From Collimonas rhizosphaerae (GTDB lineage: Bacteria > Pseudomonadota > Gammaproteobacteria > Burkholderiales > Burkholderiaceae_D): a stretch of DNA of 64,000 nt. How positions within the stretch are numbered: the stretch's first letter is position 1; each line of letters starts with the position of its first letter. The translations under genes were made by a program, and so were the position numbers. Of the stretch, positions 33,616 through 41,457 are shown piece by piece. Below the pieces are notes generated by a model. The model did not search any database and was not told the origin of the DNA. It was given only the letters and a program-made list of their open reading frames with translations. Where the stretch lies: assembly GCF_038896935.1 (NCBI RefSeq), contig NZ_JBANDC010000004.1, positions 1 to 64,000 of the forward strand. The letters run 5' to 3'.

Positions 33616-34068
33616 ATGACGAAAACTGATCTGTCGAACAACCCCATGAGACTTATCGGCCAGACCTACCGCACTTCCATGCGGCTGGTCGACAGCCCGC
33701 TGCGCGCGCTGGGGTTCGCCATGGGGCAGCTGCCGGTGCTGGTAGCGCTCAAGAAAAGCGGCGCCCTTTCGCAGGCCGAGCTGGCGCGGCTGGCACAGGT
33801 AGAACAGCCCAGCATGGCGCAACTGCTGAATCGCATGGAACGCGACGGGCTGGTGCAGCGGGCTCCCAATCCTGAGGACAAACGCAGCCAGCTGGTTTCG
33901 CTGACTGCCGGCGCCTCTGAGCGCATGCCGAAGGGGAAAGCCGTCATGGACTCAGCCAGCCGGCAAGCCCTGGCGGGTTTTACCAAAGAGGAGCGGAATC
34001 AGTTGATGGCGCTGCTGCTGCGGGTGAATGCCAATCTTGATCGTGCGGTTGGCGAGGCAGAGAGTTGA
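33616..34068 (+). CDS. MarR-family regulator
   Basis: A 150-residue winged-helix protein: the recognition region is LSQAELARLAQVEQPSMAQLLNRMERDGLVQRAPNPEDKRS-type, with the wing DKRSQLVSLT. MarR proteins are dimeric repressors released by small phenolic or toxic ligands. The ATG at 33616 is chosen over the TTG at 33604 that touches the operator; neither has a clear Shine-Dalgarno, so the mRNA may be near-leaderless. It probably represses itself and the divergent monooxygenase. Confidence 0.9.
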   Translation: MTKTDLSNNPMRLIGQTYRTSMRLVDSPLRALGFAMGQLPVLVALKKSGALSQAELARLAQVEQPSMAQLLNRMERDGLVQRAPNPEDKRSQLVSLTAGASERMPKGKAVMDSASRQALAGFTKEERNQLMALLLRVNANLDRAVGEAES

Positions 34069-34336
34069 GACGAAGTCCGAAACTGTTTTACATTCTCCAT
34101 ATCCCGACGACTATTGCCGCATCTCAACACTCGTCAGGGGCACCGCGTATTTTCCGGAGCACAAGCAATCATTCCGTTAGCCTCGCCCCAGATCGGGCAG
34201 CCTCTGGAAACATCCAGATCCGTTCGAAATGACGGCTGGCTAAATCGACGAGAAAACCTACAATGGAAATTGACCTTCGAGGACGGTAATCAAAAACTTC
34301 GGCAGTCAAATAATTAAAATCTCTAAGGAGGCAATC

Positions 34337-34645
34337 ATGCGGATGCTTTTGAATGTCAAACTTCCTAACACCGAGTTCAACGCGGCCGTAAGGGACGGCT
34401 CTGTCAGCAGTAAAATGGGCGAGATCCTGGAGGAAATAAAACCGGAAGCGGCTTACTTCACCGAACAGGGTGGACAACGATCGGCCCTCTTGATCGTCGA
34501 CATCGACGACCCGGCGAAAATTCCCATGCTTGCAGAACCATGGTTCCTGACCTTTAACGCCAATGTGGAATTAAAAGTGATCATGACGCCGGAGGACTTG
34601 AAAAGAGCCGGGCTTGAGGAGTTGGGCAGGAAATGGTCGATGTAG
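34337..34645 (+). CDS. small protein of DUF3303-like type
   Basis: A 102-residue soluble protein with a perfect TAAGGAGG Shine-Dalgarno. Patterns LLNVKLPNTEFNAAVRDG, AYFTEQGGQRSALLIVDIDDPAKIP and MTPEDLKRAGLEEL resemble the ferredoxin-like dimeric barrel proteins often mislabelled panthothenate synthetase. Function unknown. The 268 bases between the MarR gene and this one show no other gene. A terminator follows shortly after. Confidence 0.78.
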   Translation: MRMLLNVKLPNTEFNAAVRDGSVSSKMGEILEEIKPEAAYFTEQGGQRSALLIVDIDDPAKIPMLAEPWFLTFNANVELKVIMTPEDLKRAGLEELGRKWSM

Positions 34646-34691
34646 GTTCAGAGGAAATTCTGATGCTGGATGGCAAATCGCGGAGCAAAAG

Positions 34692-34720
34692 AAAAAGGCC
34701 CTCATTTCTGAGGGCCTTTT
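34692..34720. terminator. bidirectional intrinsic terminator
   Basis: AAAAAGGCCCTCA pairs with TGAGGGCCTTTT around a four-base loop, with A and T runs on both sides. It lies between the small gene (plus) and the SDR gene (minus). Confidence 0.92.
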
Positions 34721-34731
34721 AAATTCTGATC

Positions 34732-35571
34732 TCAGTGATCCGTCGACGCCGAAACGCTTTCCCACGACTTCATTTCGTCTGACATGGCTGCAATTTTATT
34801 TTTCACCAATGCCACCGCATCGCTGCCGAGCAATAAATGCATCGGTGCGTCAGGCGCGTTGGCAATCTTCAGCAATATTTCCGCAGCCTTGGCTGGATCG
34901 CCAAGCTGCTTGCCGCTTTTTTCTTGCCGCGCGCCACGAACAGGGTCAAACAAGGCATCGTAATCCTGGATATGGCGCGGCGAGCGAACCATTGAACGGC
35001 CCGCCCAATCGGTGCGGAAGGAGCCTGGTGCGACCGCGGTTACTTTCACGCCGAAGCCTGCGACTTCTTTTGCCAAGGTTTCCGAGATACCTTCCAACGC
35101 AAACTTGCTGCCGCAATAGTAGGCGATGCCTGGCATTGTAATGAAGCCCCCCATTGACGTGATGTTGATGATGTGACCGCTCCGGCGCTCTCGCATGGAC
35201 GGCAACACGGCTTTGATCATGGCAACCGCGCCAAACACGTTGACGTCGAACTGACGGCGCATTTCTTCCAATGGCGACTCTTCGAGCGTTCCTTCATGTC
35301 CGTAACCGGCGTTGTTGACCAGGACGTTGATCGGCCCGATTTTTTCCGTCATTTCTGCGACTTTGGCGTCGATTGCAGAAAAATCGGTCACATCGAGCAC
35401 GACTGCAATCGCGCGACCGATAGCCAAATCCTCGAAATCTTTTTTTGCCGATTCATTTCTGACTGTTCCCATTACGGTATGGCCAGCGGCCAGTGCTGCC
35501 AAGGCAAATGCCCGGCCGAACCCTGAACTGACACCAGTAATCAGAAACTTCATTTCAGCTGGTTTTCCCAT
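34732..35571 (-). CDS. short-chain dehydrogenase/reductase
   Basis: A 279-residue classical SDR: cofactor motif TGVSSGFGRA, NNAGYG, the catalytic Ser in ITSMGGF and the YCGSK Tyr-Lys pair, then PGSFRTDW. The residue pattern after the glycine motif (TVRNES) favours NADP(H). It is probably an oxidoreductase acting on a small carbonyl compound; substrate unknown. AAAGGA precedes the ATG; an internal ATG at 35553 also fits. Divergent from an AraC regulator, a common SDR/AraC arrangement in which the regulator activates the enzyme gene. Confidence 0.92.
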   Translation of the reverse strand: MGKPAEMKFLITGVSSGFGRAFALAALAAGHTVMGTVRNESAKKDFEDLAIGRAIAVVLDVTDFSAIDAKVAEMTEKIGPINVLVNNAGYGHEGTLEESPLEEMRRQFDVNVFGAVAMIKAVLPSMRERRSGHIINITSMGGFITMPGIAYYCGSKFALEGISETLAKEVAGFGVKVTAVAPGSFRTDWAGRSMVRSPRHIQDYDALFDPVRGARQEKSGKQLGDPAKAAEILLKIANAPDAPMHLLLGSDAVALVKNKIAAMSDEMKSWESVSASTDH

Positions 35572-35743
35572 GGATTTAATCCTTTACGGTTTATTTACGA
35601 ACACGCTGACGGCGCGAATCAATCAATCAGCCAAGTCTGTCAGGCTTGACGTAATCTTATGAGCGAACGCAAAATATCTAAATGCCGGTTTACATGCGGT
35701 TCTTGCCTAAACCTATTAGCCCGGGCGCTTTAACCTTAAGTCT

Positions 35744-36709
35744 TTGATCAATCCACAGCAGGTGACCGTGTTGACGAACAACAGCAAACAGCAGCACCAG
35801 CGCATGGTAAGCCTGCTGACAAGACTCGCGCCAAACGAAGGGTATAACCTCTCGTATCTGCGAGACGTGAGGTTTCTTCGGTCCAACCACCCGCTGAGCG
35901 TGACGCCGGTTCTCTATGAACCGGGAATTGTGGTCGTATGCCAGGGGAGAAAAAGGGGATTTTTAGGCGATCAAACCTACGTCTACGATGCGCAGCACTA
36001 CCTGGCCGTATCGGTGCCGGTGCCGTTCACGATGGAAACCGACGCAAGTGAAAAGGAGCCGCTATTGGCAATTTATTTCCGGCTCGATTTCAAGATGCTC
36101 GCCGACCTGTTATTGCAGATGGAAGTTGCTGAGCCAGGCGATGCAATTCCTCAAGGCATGTTCGCCACCGCAATGGACGAGAAAATGTCGGCGTCGGTTC
36201 TGCGATTCCTGGAAGCCATGGACGAACCCATGGAAGCAAAGATCCTCGGTCCGGCACTGGTGAAAGAAATCTACCTGCGTGTATTGACTGGAGACCAGGG
36301 AGCGTCAATGCGCACAGCCCTCGTGAATGAGGGACAATTCGGCAAAATCGCGAAAGCGATCAAAAAGATCCACGCGTCATATAACGAGAAACTCGACGTC
36401 GATCAACTTGCCAAGGAAGCCGGCATGAGCGCGCCGTCGTTTCATTCCCATTTCAAGAACGTCACCGCGACTTCACCGATGCAATACCTGAAGTCGACAC
36501 GCCTGCACCAGGCGCGGCTCTTGATGGCGCGAAATGGCCTGACTGCTGCCAGCGCCTGCGTCGAAGTGGGTTATGAAAGCGCCTCGCAATTCAGCCGCGA
36601 ATTCAAACGCCTGTTCGGCAGGACGCCGATTGAGGAAGTAGCGAGAATGCAGCAGGCGTTCGCCTTGCCTGAGGCCGATCCTGCTTCGATTTATGTGTCA
36701 TCGCATTAA
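35744..36709 (+). CDS. AraC-family regulator (AraC_N type)
   Basis: This 321-residue activator has an N-terminal cupin-like AraC_N domain (about 25-180, with YEPGIVVVCQGRKRGFLG and AVSVPVPF) and two C-terminal helix-turn-helix motifs (about 215-305), including GMSAPSFHSHFKNVTATSPMQYLKS-like and VGYESASQFSREFKRLFG. The start is uncertain: TTG at 35744 or GTG at 35762. It is divergent from the SDR gene and probably activates it. The 172-base gap holds both promoters. Confidence 0.9.
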   Translation: MINPQQVTVLTNNSKQQHQRMVSLLTRLAPNEGYNLSYLRDVRFLRSNHPLSVTPVLYEPGIVVVCQGRKRGFLGDQTYVYDAQHYLAVSVPVPFTMETDASEKEPLLAIYFRLDFKMLADLLLQMEVAEPGDAIPQGMFATAMDEKMSASVLRFLEAMDEPMEAKILGPALVKEIYLRVLTGDQGASMRTALVNEGQFGKIAKAIKKIHASYNEKLDVDQLAKEAGMSAPSFHSHFKNVTATSPMQYLKSTRLHQARLLMARNGLTAASACVEVGYESASQFSREFKRLFGRTPIEEVARMQQAFALPEADPASIYVSSH

Positions 36710-36817
36710 CCGCTAAGCCTTCAAGGGTCCCTTTCTCTTATGCTAACATTCGTGGAAGATCAGCGCCCGCCTCAAATTGAGCATCAACCCCAGCATAATT
36801 TCCAGAATGGATAATAA

Positions 36818-37600
36818 ATGATAGTTGACAGCCGGCAAATTATTGATGCCCTTCCCATATTTACAGTTTCTTCAGCCGGTGAGATCGATACCGTCGCGGC
36901 GCTGGTATTGCAAGCGGCAAACCAGACCGTTCCCTTTTTGGCGCGCCTTCTCAGCGACCTTGGGCACACGGAGCTGCGGGCGATACCTGCGCAAGAGTTC
37001 GCATCAACCCCCGATGCCCAGGCAGCAGCAGCAGCGCTTAAAATCCTGTTCGACCGATATGGCAGCGACAAGGCGCAACCACACAACTATCACCACCTGT
37101 ACGGCGCGATACTGAGCAATCCCGCAGCAGTCGCCAATGTGCTTGAAGTCGGCCTGGGCACCAATAACGAGGACGTGGTGTCGAACATGGGGAGTGCGGG
37201 ACGCCCGGGTGCATCGCTGCGTGCGTTTCGTGATTTCCTGCCGAATGCGCGGATTTTCGGCGCCGATATCGATAAACGCATCTTGTTCCGCGAGGAACGG
37301 ATCGAGACCTTCTTTATCGACCAGACTGACTTGGACACAATCAGCGCGCTCGGCAAAGAATTGCAGATGGAGTTCGACTTGATCATCGATGACGGTCTCC
37401 ATTCGCCAAACGCGAACCTGGCCACGATGATTTTCGGACTGCCGAAACTAAGACGCGGCGGTTATCTGATTGTGGAAGATATACATCCTGCGCACCTCCC
37501 TGTGTGGCAAGTAGTTGCAGCGTCTTTGCCCGCTCGCTTTAAGCCATTCCTCTTCGTTACCAACTGCGCTTACGTTTTTGCGGTGAAGTACCTCGGATAG
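36818..37600 (+). CDS. class I SAM-dependent methyltransferase
   Basis: A 260-residue protein. The SAM-binding motif is VLEVGLGTNNEDVVS, followed by FGADIDKRILF and the acidic metal-type loop DLIIDDGLHSPNANL. This pattern resembles macrolide-sugar O-methyltransferases of the MycE type. The N-terminal 85 residues are variable, and KILFDRYGSDKA just before the core is common to the group. No glycosyltransferase or biosynthetic genes lie near, so the substrate is unknown. Confidence 0.8.
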   Translation: MIVDSRQIIDALPIFTVSSAGEIDTVAALVLQAANQTVPFLARLLSDLGHTELRAIPAQEFASTPDAQAAAAALKILFDRYGSDKAQPHNYHHLYGAILSNPAAVANVLEVGLGTNNEDVVSNMGSAGRPGASLRAFRDFLPNARIFGADIDKRILFREERIETFFIDQTDLDTISALGKELQMEFDLIIDDGLHSPNANLATMIFGLPKLRRGGYLIVEDIHPAHLPVWQVVAASLPARFKPFLFVTNCAYVFAVKYLG

Positions 37601-37705
37601 CGCCTGGCTGGATGGCCTCGCCGCATTTGGCGCCAGGCGTTTTTGACCGAGAAGAATATCAGCGTGTCCGCATACGCTCACTGGCAGGGAGGCTATCGGA
37701 AGTTT

Positions 37706-37735
37706 AAAAGCTCGCGTTGGTTACGCGAGCTTTTT
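37706..37735. terminator. bidirectional intrinsic terminator
   Basis: AAAAGCTCGCGT pairs with ACGCGAGCTTTTT around a short loop, after the methyltransferase gene and before the end of the convergent lipoprotein gene. Confidence 0.88.
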
Positions 37736-37789
37736 GCTTTTCAGTACCGGCGCGTGCCTGACTGCAGCGCTGCCGGCGGCGGCCGATCG

Positions 37790-39034
37790 CTACCGCAGAG
37801 CGGCGCCACCTTGCACCAGATACTGACTCAGGAGGCGAGCAAATTGTCCACCGTCAGTGTTGATCGTGGTCTGGAAGGTGCCTCCTGAACTGAAGACGAT
37901 GGCGAAGGTGTGGATGTCGCCATATTCCTGCGTGTTGCGCAGCATGTAGTCGACGCGGTTGTCGCGATAGTGCTGATTGGTACCGCCTGGCGTAGAGGAC
38001 GGTACGCCCATCGGCGTCTGCCACCACAGGATCGGGAGTCCATTGCTCAGCGCAGTGCGATAGTCCGAGATCGCGCTCTGCGATTGGTGGAAATTCGGTG
38101 TAGCGATATTGTTTTCGTCCCAATAGAACGACCCGGTTCGTCCTGCGCATTCCGCTGGAGGCGATGCGACTTCCATGCAGCCGGCGTCTCGATCGCTCGT
38201 CTGGGCAACGATGAAATCCGCCTGATGTGCTCCAACCGCTTTCATTTCGGCGCCAATCTCAGCCGGGGAGCCAGACCAGAACGAGGGCGGGAATCCGAGC
38301 AACGCATTAGGTGCGATCTTCCTGCCCATCTGCACCAGGCACTGGCCGATGCCGGCGGCGGTATTCGGCAATCCGCTACATTCGGCCTGGCTGCTGACGA
38401 CGGCTGGTATCTGGGCCGGATCATGCCCCGGCGCCTGCGCCCATACGAAACCCCAGAAATCCGGCTCCAGATTGATCAGAACGGGCGCATTAAGCGCGGC
38501 AATGCGTTGATACATTAGCCGGGCCTGTGCCCAGTAGTTGTTCATGAACGTCGCATCTTTGATTCCGCTCAAGTTGCCGCCGCCGTTCTGGGCCATCTGA
38601 TAAAACGTAAACATCGGGGTCGCGCCGTAGGCTTGGACAGCTTGCGCGGTATAGGTGATGTAGGCGCCGTCTGGACTGTTCCAGGTAGGCCACGCGCCCG
38701 CACCGACGCCCACCAGGTAGGTATCGACGATATCCGGATGAATGCTCTGGCTTTGCATTTGCGCCAATGAATTGCCCGCGCCGAGTCCGACCAGCACTCG
38801 AGAAGGCTTGCCGAGCTTGGCCACTAAAGTGGCAGTCGCTGCGGCATTTGAAGTGCCTCCTGACGTGCCGCCACCCGTGCCTCCTGACGTGCTGCCACCA
38901 GTGCTTCCTGACGTGTTGCCGCCTGTGCTTCCTGACATGTTGCCGCCTTGAGCGCTATCGGTTCCGCCACCGCAACCGAAAAGGAGGGATGCGAGCAGCA
39001 GTGCCGCAGCATGTCGAAGCGAAAATCTAATCAT
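37790..39034 (-). CDS. surface lipoprotein of unknown function with repeat linker
   Basis: This 414-residue protein has lipobox LFGC (18-21), then a Gly/Ser/Thr spacer of eight-residue repeats (GGNTSGST type, about 30-62). The globular part (70-414) is rich in aromatic residues and includes VLVGLGAGNSL, MFTFYQMAQNGG, PVLINLEPDFWGF and GLPILWWQTPMGVP. Strands ending in acidic residues (INLEPD) and WWQTP recall TIM-barrel glycosidases, but I do not recognise a family. CGGAG precedes the ATG. It borders the eroded island and may belong to it. Confidence 0.75.
   Translation of the reverse strand: MIRFSLRHAAALLLASLLFGCGGGTDSAQGGNMSGSTGGNTSGSTGGSTSGGTGGGTSGGTSNAAATATLVAKLGKPSRVLVGLGAGNSLAQMQSQSIHPDIVDTYLVGVGAGAWPTWNSPDGAYITYTAQAVQAYGATPMFTFYQMAQNGGGNLSGIKDATFMNNYWAQARLMYQRIAALNAPVLINLEPDFWGFVWAQAPGHDPAQIPAVVSSQAECSGLPNTAAGIGQCLVQMGRKIAPNALLGFPPSFWSGSPAEIGAEMKAVGAHQADFIVAQTSDRDAGCMEVASPPAECAGRTGSFYWDENNIATPNFHQSQSAISDYRTALSNGLPILWWQTPMGVPSSTPGGTNQHYRDNRVDYMLRNTQEYGDIHTFAIVFSSGGTFQTTINTDGGQFARLLSQYLVQGGAALR
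38852..38947 (-). repeat. four tandem 24-base repeats encoding the lipoprotein spacer
   Basis: Four adjoining units of exactly 24 bases (38852, 38876, 38900, 38924), differing from each other at a few positions, for example TGTGCTTCCTGACATGTTGCC. Each encodes eight residues of the GGxxSGxT type. Such in-frame units can gain or lose copies by slippage without breaking the gene. Confidence 0.85.
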
Positions 39035-39420
39035 CTGAAACTCCGTGAAATTGAAGGAAAACCAATCTCCGCGCGCGCCGCTTAAGCTGATACCGGAGAT
39101 CTGTCAGCGATCCCGATCAAGCTTCGACATGAGACGCATCGCGATGCCGCAGCCGATAAAACAGCTTTACCCAAGGCTTCGCCGCCGGCATTTGTGGCTA
39201 AAAACGTGTCGCCGTATTGCTTGGCATGATCGCCATCAACGTCCACGCACGCTGCAGGAACCATGCCTGCTTTTACGGCAAAGCCAGATACCCCGCTTAG
39301 CCCGGAAAGTGACGTAAAGTGCCCCTCCATGTTCTGAACAGTTATAGAAAATGTACATGCTCCCCCGCCGATCTTTGAGGATGACGCTTTGTCACGGACA
39401 ACGGGAAAACAGCAGCAGCT
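39035..39420. other. gene-free stretch
   Basis: About 386 bases with no supported gene. An 82-codon open frame on minus (39082-39330) lacks a ribosome site and recognisable similarity. The segment holds the lipoprotein promoter and possibly decayed sequence. Confidence 0.4.
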
Positions 39421-40146
39421 TCATTTGTCTTTGACCTCACCCGCGCTACCTGCCGGCATGGAAAATTCGGCAGATAACGTCGGTGTGGAAATCAGATCAT
39501 TTAATCCTGCCTGCTCTACCGCAGAAATCATTGCTTGATAGCCTTCTCTACTGTCCCGGTACTGCAATACAACTGAAAAACCCATATCCGTTGGATCGTT
39601 CGACGCAAGGACGATAGCTTCGGCTCCAGCCGCACAGAGTCGCGAGGCAATTCTCTGCGCGCGTTGCTCGAACGCAAATACAGCACCTACATATCGGCGC
39701 CTGCCGACCGGCTCTTCCAGGCTGCAAGTGGATTTTGCAAACGTAGCCGGTGTCCTCGCCGATTCTGATGTGACAATTTCCGGGGTATGTCGAATCGCGG
39801 CCTGATCGCTTGCTGCACTTGAATTTGTCGTCTCTATTTGATATTCATTGCCATCAAGGTGTACCAATTTCAGTCCTCGCTCCCGAAGTGATTTTTGGAA
39901 CTGGAAAAAAATCTCATCTGGTGAAAGCGGATCGGTTGAAGCAAGATTGATTACTCCTCGCACTTCTGGAGCTAAACGAATCGAACGGCCTGAATATTGA
40001 CTGACTAGACGTGCTGCATCAGACAATCCAAAATCTCGCCAAATAACATAAAACCGATCGTCACAACGCACCGCAGTTGTATGCGAAAATAATAGAAGCC
40101 CGAACAAACACGCGGCGAACTTTTTAATTCTTGATATCTGAAACAT
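39421..40146 (-). CDS. secreted stand-alone secretin-N0-like protein
   Basis: A 241-residue protein with a signal peptide (FAACLFGLLLFSHTTAVRC, about 10-28). Residues 30-105 resemble the N0 domain of type II secretins (GspD): WRDFGLSDAARLVSQYSGRSI, VRGVINLASTDPLSPDEIFFQFQ, GLKLVHLDGNEYQIE. The rest (130-241) may be an N1-like domain, with the Cys pair seen in CSLEE and RLCAAGAE. The secretin pore domain is absent, so this is not a secretin. AGGG precedes the ATG at 40146. The gene overlaps the end of the truncated gene upstream. Base composition is visibly more A+T-rich than the core genes. Confidence 0.65.
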   Translation of the reverse strand: MFQISRIKKFAACLFGLLLFSHTTAVRCDDRFYVIWRDFGLSDAARLVSQYSGRSIRLAPEVRGVINLASTDPLSPDEIFFQFQKSLRERGLKLVHLDGNEYQIETTNSSAASDQAAIRHTPEIVTSESARTPATFAKSTCSLEEPVGRRRYVGAVFAFEQRAQRIASRLCAAGAEAIVLASNDPTDMGFSVVLQYRDSREGYQAMISAVEQAGLNDLISTPTLSAEFSMPAGSAGEVKDK

Positions 40147-40522
40147 ATTCCCTAACAATCGTCGCGGTTTTCCTGCAAGCATTTTCTGCAGGAAAAATTC
40201 CAATAGGTAGTTGACCGCCGCCAGGTATTGGCAAGAAACCTGACGACAGTCGGAACCCCACACCAAAGCCGCGACCTGCGCTGCGGTCAAAATCAGCTTG
40301 CGCGTGCAGCAAACCAGGATGAACAAATGTGTTGTTTGCGGAAGGAGTTGCCGTTTCCGGTGGCGTGGTTTCTGGCAGTCTTGATGCTGGCGTTGATATT
40401 GGCGCCGGAGTGACAGCAGCGGCCGGTGAACCAACACCGGTGCTCGCGGACGCCATATCGCCACTGCCACAGCCGGCCAGGCACAAGGCGCCAAGGCTGG
40501 ACCTGAAATTGCGACGCGTCAT
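40124..40522 (-). pseudogene. severed 5' end of an alginate-lyase-type lipoprotein gene
   Basis: An open frame of 132 codons starting MTRRNFRSSLGALCLAGCGSG, a lipoprotein signal, then a proline/threonine spacer and the segment FVHPGLLHAQADFDR. The HPGLLHTxxDxxR pattern is the familiar start of secreted alginate-lyase-family proteins, which run to several hundred residues. Here the likeness stops at DFDR and 50 unrelated residues follow to the stop, 23 bases inside the next gene. The catalytic domain is gone. The family assignment is from memory of the motif and needs a search. Confidence 0.55.
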
Positions 40523-41030
40523 GGCATTGGCATGCCACTCATCGTTAATGGTGTCGCTTGTATCAAGAAGTGTTAGTGGAAATTTGCCGCTGCCATAGAT
40601 CCCTGGCTTATTCACGCTCTGACCTTTTCATATATCTTGGAAATCACATTGGAAATTGAATGTCTATCTGGCCGCGATATGCAATCTGCTGAAGTTTCTC
40701 GGCTCGTTTTCTGTCATATCCAGGCGGCTATGCGGGTACGCCAAACCCGACGTTCGGTTTTGATTTCAATGACGTCGAAATATTGTTCGGCACGACACTC
40801 CATCATGCGATCCATTTTTTGCAAATACTGTGCCAATGACGAATAGCTCATTCAAAGATAGCAATTGGTGTTAGCGCTACCAAAATTTGTCAGCATTTTC
40901 AGTTTTTGGCCAAAATTTGTTCGCCCAGCATTGGCCGCTAAGCCTCATGAAATACCACTTGGCGAGTTTTTAGAGAATCGGATATATATACCCGATAACC
41001 GATTTCCTATCCGCGATATCCACTTCGATA
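40523..41030. other. degenerate A+T-rich island sequence
   Basis: About 500 bases without a supported gene, A+T-rich against the rest of the window. An 11-base direct repeat CCAAAATTTGT occurs at 40880-40890 and 40910-40920, exactly 30 bases apart. A 45-codon minus frame (40714-40851) has no ribosome site. Probably decayed mobile-element DNA linked to the integrase remnant. Confidence 0.5.
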
Positions 41031-41303
41031 TTGTTCTTTTTTTTGATCGCTTATCCAATGAACGCGAGCACATTGCGCAGCTTATTTACGCGTGCACGAG
41101 ATAGCGCCATCAAAGCCTATCCCGAACTTGCAAACGGAATAAAGGAATTCCAATTCCGTGATTTGCGGGCGAAAGCAGGGACCGACAAGAAGGAAATTGA
41201 TGGCATTTCTGCCGCACAGGACCAGCAACGCCACGCAACCGTGACAATGACTGAACACTATGTTCGACACTGCAGGGGCAGGCTAGTCAAACCTACAAAA
41301 TGA
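41031..41303 (+). pseudogene. C-terminal remnant of a phage-type tyrosine integrase
   Basis: Ninety codons end in a recognisable integrase C-terminus: EFQFRDLRAKAGTDK (the RDLR box with its catalytic Arg) and HATVTMTEHYVRHCRG (box with the nucleophile Tyr), followed by a VKPTK tail. The N-terminal arm and core-binding domains, about 200 or more residues, are missing and no start codon context exists. The normal LGH before HxTVTMTEHY has become QRH. It ends 53 bases from the 3' end of tRNA-Thr, the classic attachment arrangement. Confidence 0.8.
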
Positions 41304-41324
41304 CTTTTTGCGGAACAAAAGAAA

Positions 41325-41352
41325 AAGGCCCACCGAACGGTGGGCCTTTTAG
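41325..41352. terminator. terminator downstream of tRNA-Thr
   Basis: AAAAAGGCCCACC and GGTGGGCCTTTT form a strong stem with a short loop. Read on the minus strand it lies just past the tRNA CCA end; on plus it follows the integrase remnant. Confidence 0.9.
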
Positions 41353-41356
41353 ATAT

Positions 41357-41432
41357 TGGTGCTGGCTGCAGGACTTGAACCCGCCACCCCCTGATTACAA
41401 GTCAGGTGCTCTACCAGATGAGCTAAGCCAGC
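41357..41432 (-). tRNA. tRNA-Thr (anticodon TGT)
   Basis: A complete 76-base cloverleaf on minus: acceptor GCTGGCT paired with AGCCAGC, D-arm GCTC/GAGC, anticodon loop CTTGTAA with anticodon TGT, T-loop TTCAAGT and an encoded CCA end. It reads ACA and wobble Thr codons. It lies 25 bases after sspB on the same strand, with its own TATAAT-like -10, and its 3' end faces the integrase remnant. Confidence 0.97.
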
Positions 41433-41450
41433 TAAACTGCGAAGTCCGCA

Positions 41451-41456
41451 ATTATA
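41451..41456 (-). promoter_or_regulatory. -10 box of the tRNA-Thr promoter
   Basis: TATAAT on the minus strand, 18 bases before the mature tRNA 5' end and just after the sspB stop. No good -35 is visible at normal spacing, so activity alone or as support to read-through from sspB is uncertain. Confidence 0.45.
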
Positions 41457-41457
41457 C

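Noticed and set aside
38852..38947. CRISPR-like array
   Set aside because: The repeats adjoin without spacers and are in frame within a lipoprotein gene. No CRISPR array was seen anywhere in the window.
39082..39330. 82-codon minus-strand open frame
   Set aside because: No Shine-Dalgarno, no recognisable motif and no supporting context.
40714..40851. 45-codon minus-strand frame in the eroded island
   Set aside because: No ribosome site and low-complexity context; kept only as part of the degenerate stretch.
40880..40920. CCAAAATTTGT direct repeat as attachment-site core
   Set aside because: The sequence has no match in the tRNA-Thr 3' end, so it cannot be the att core. Arm-site use is possible but unsupported.
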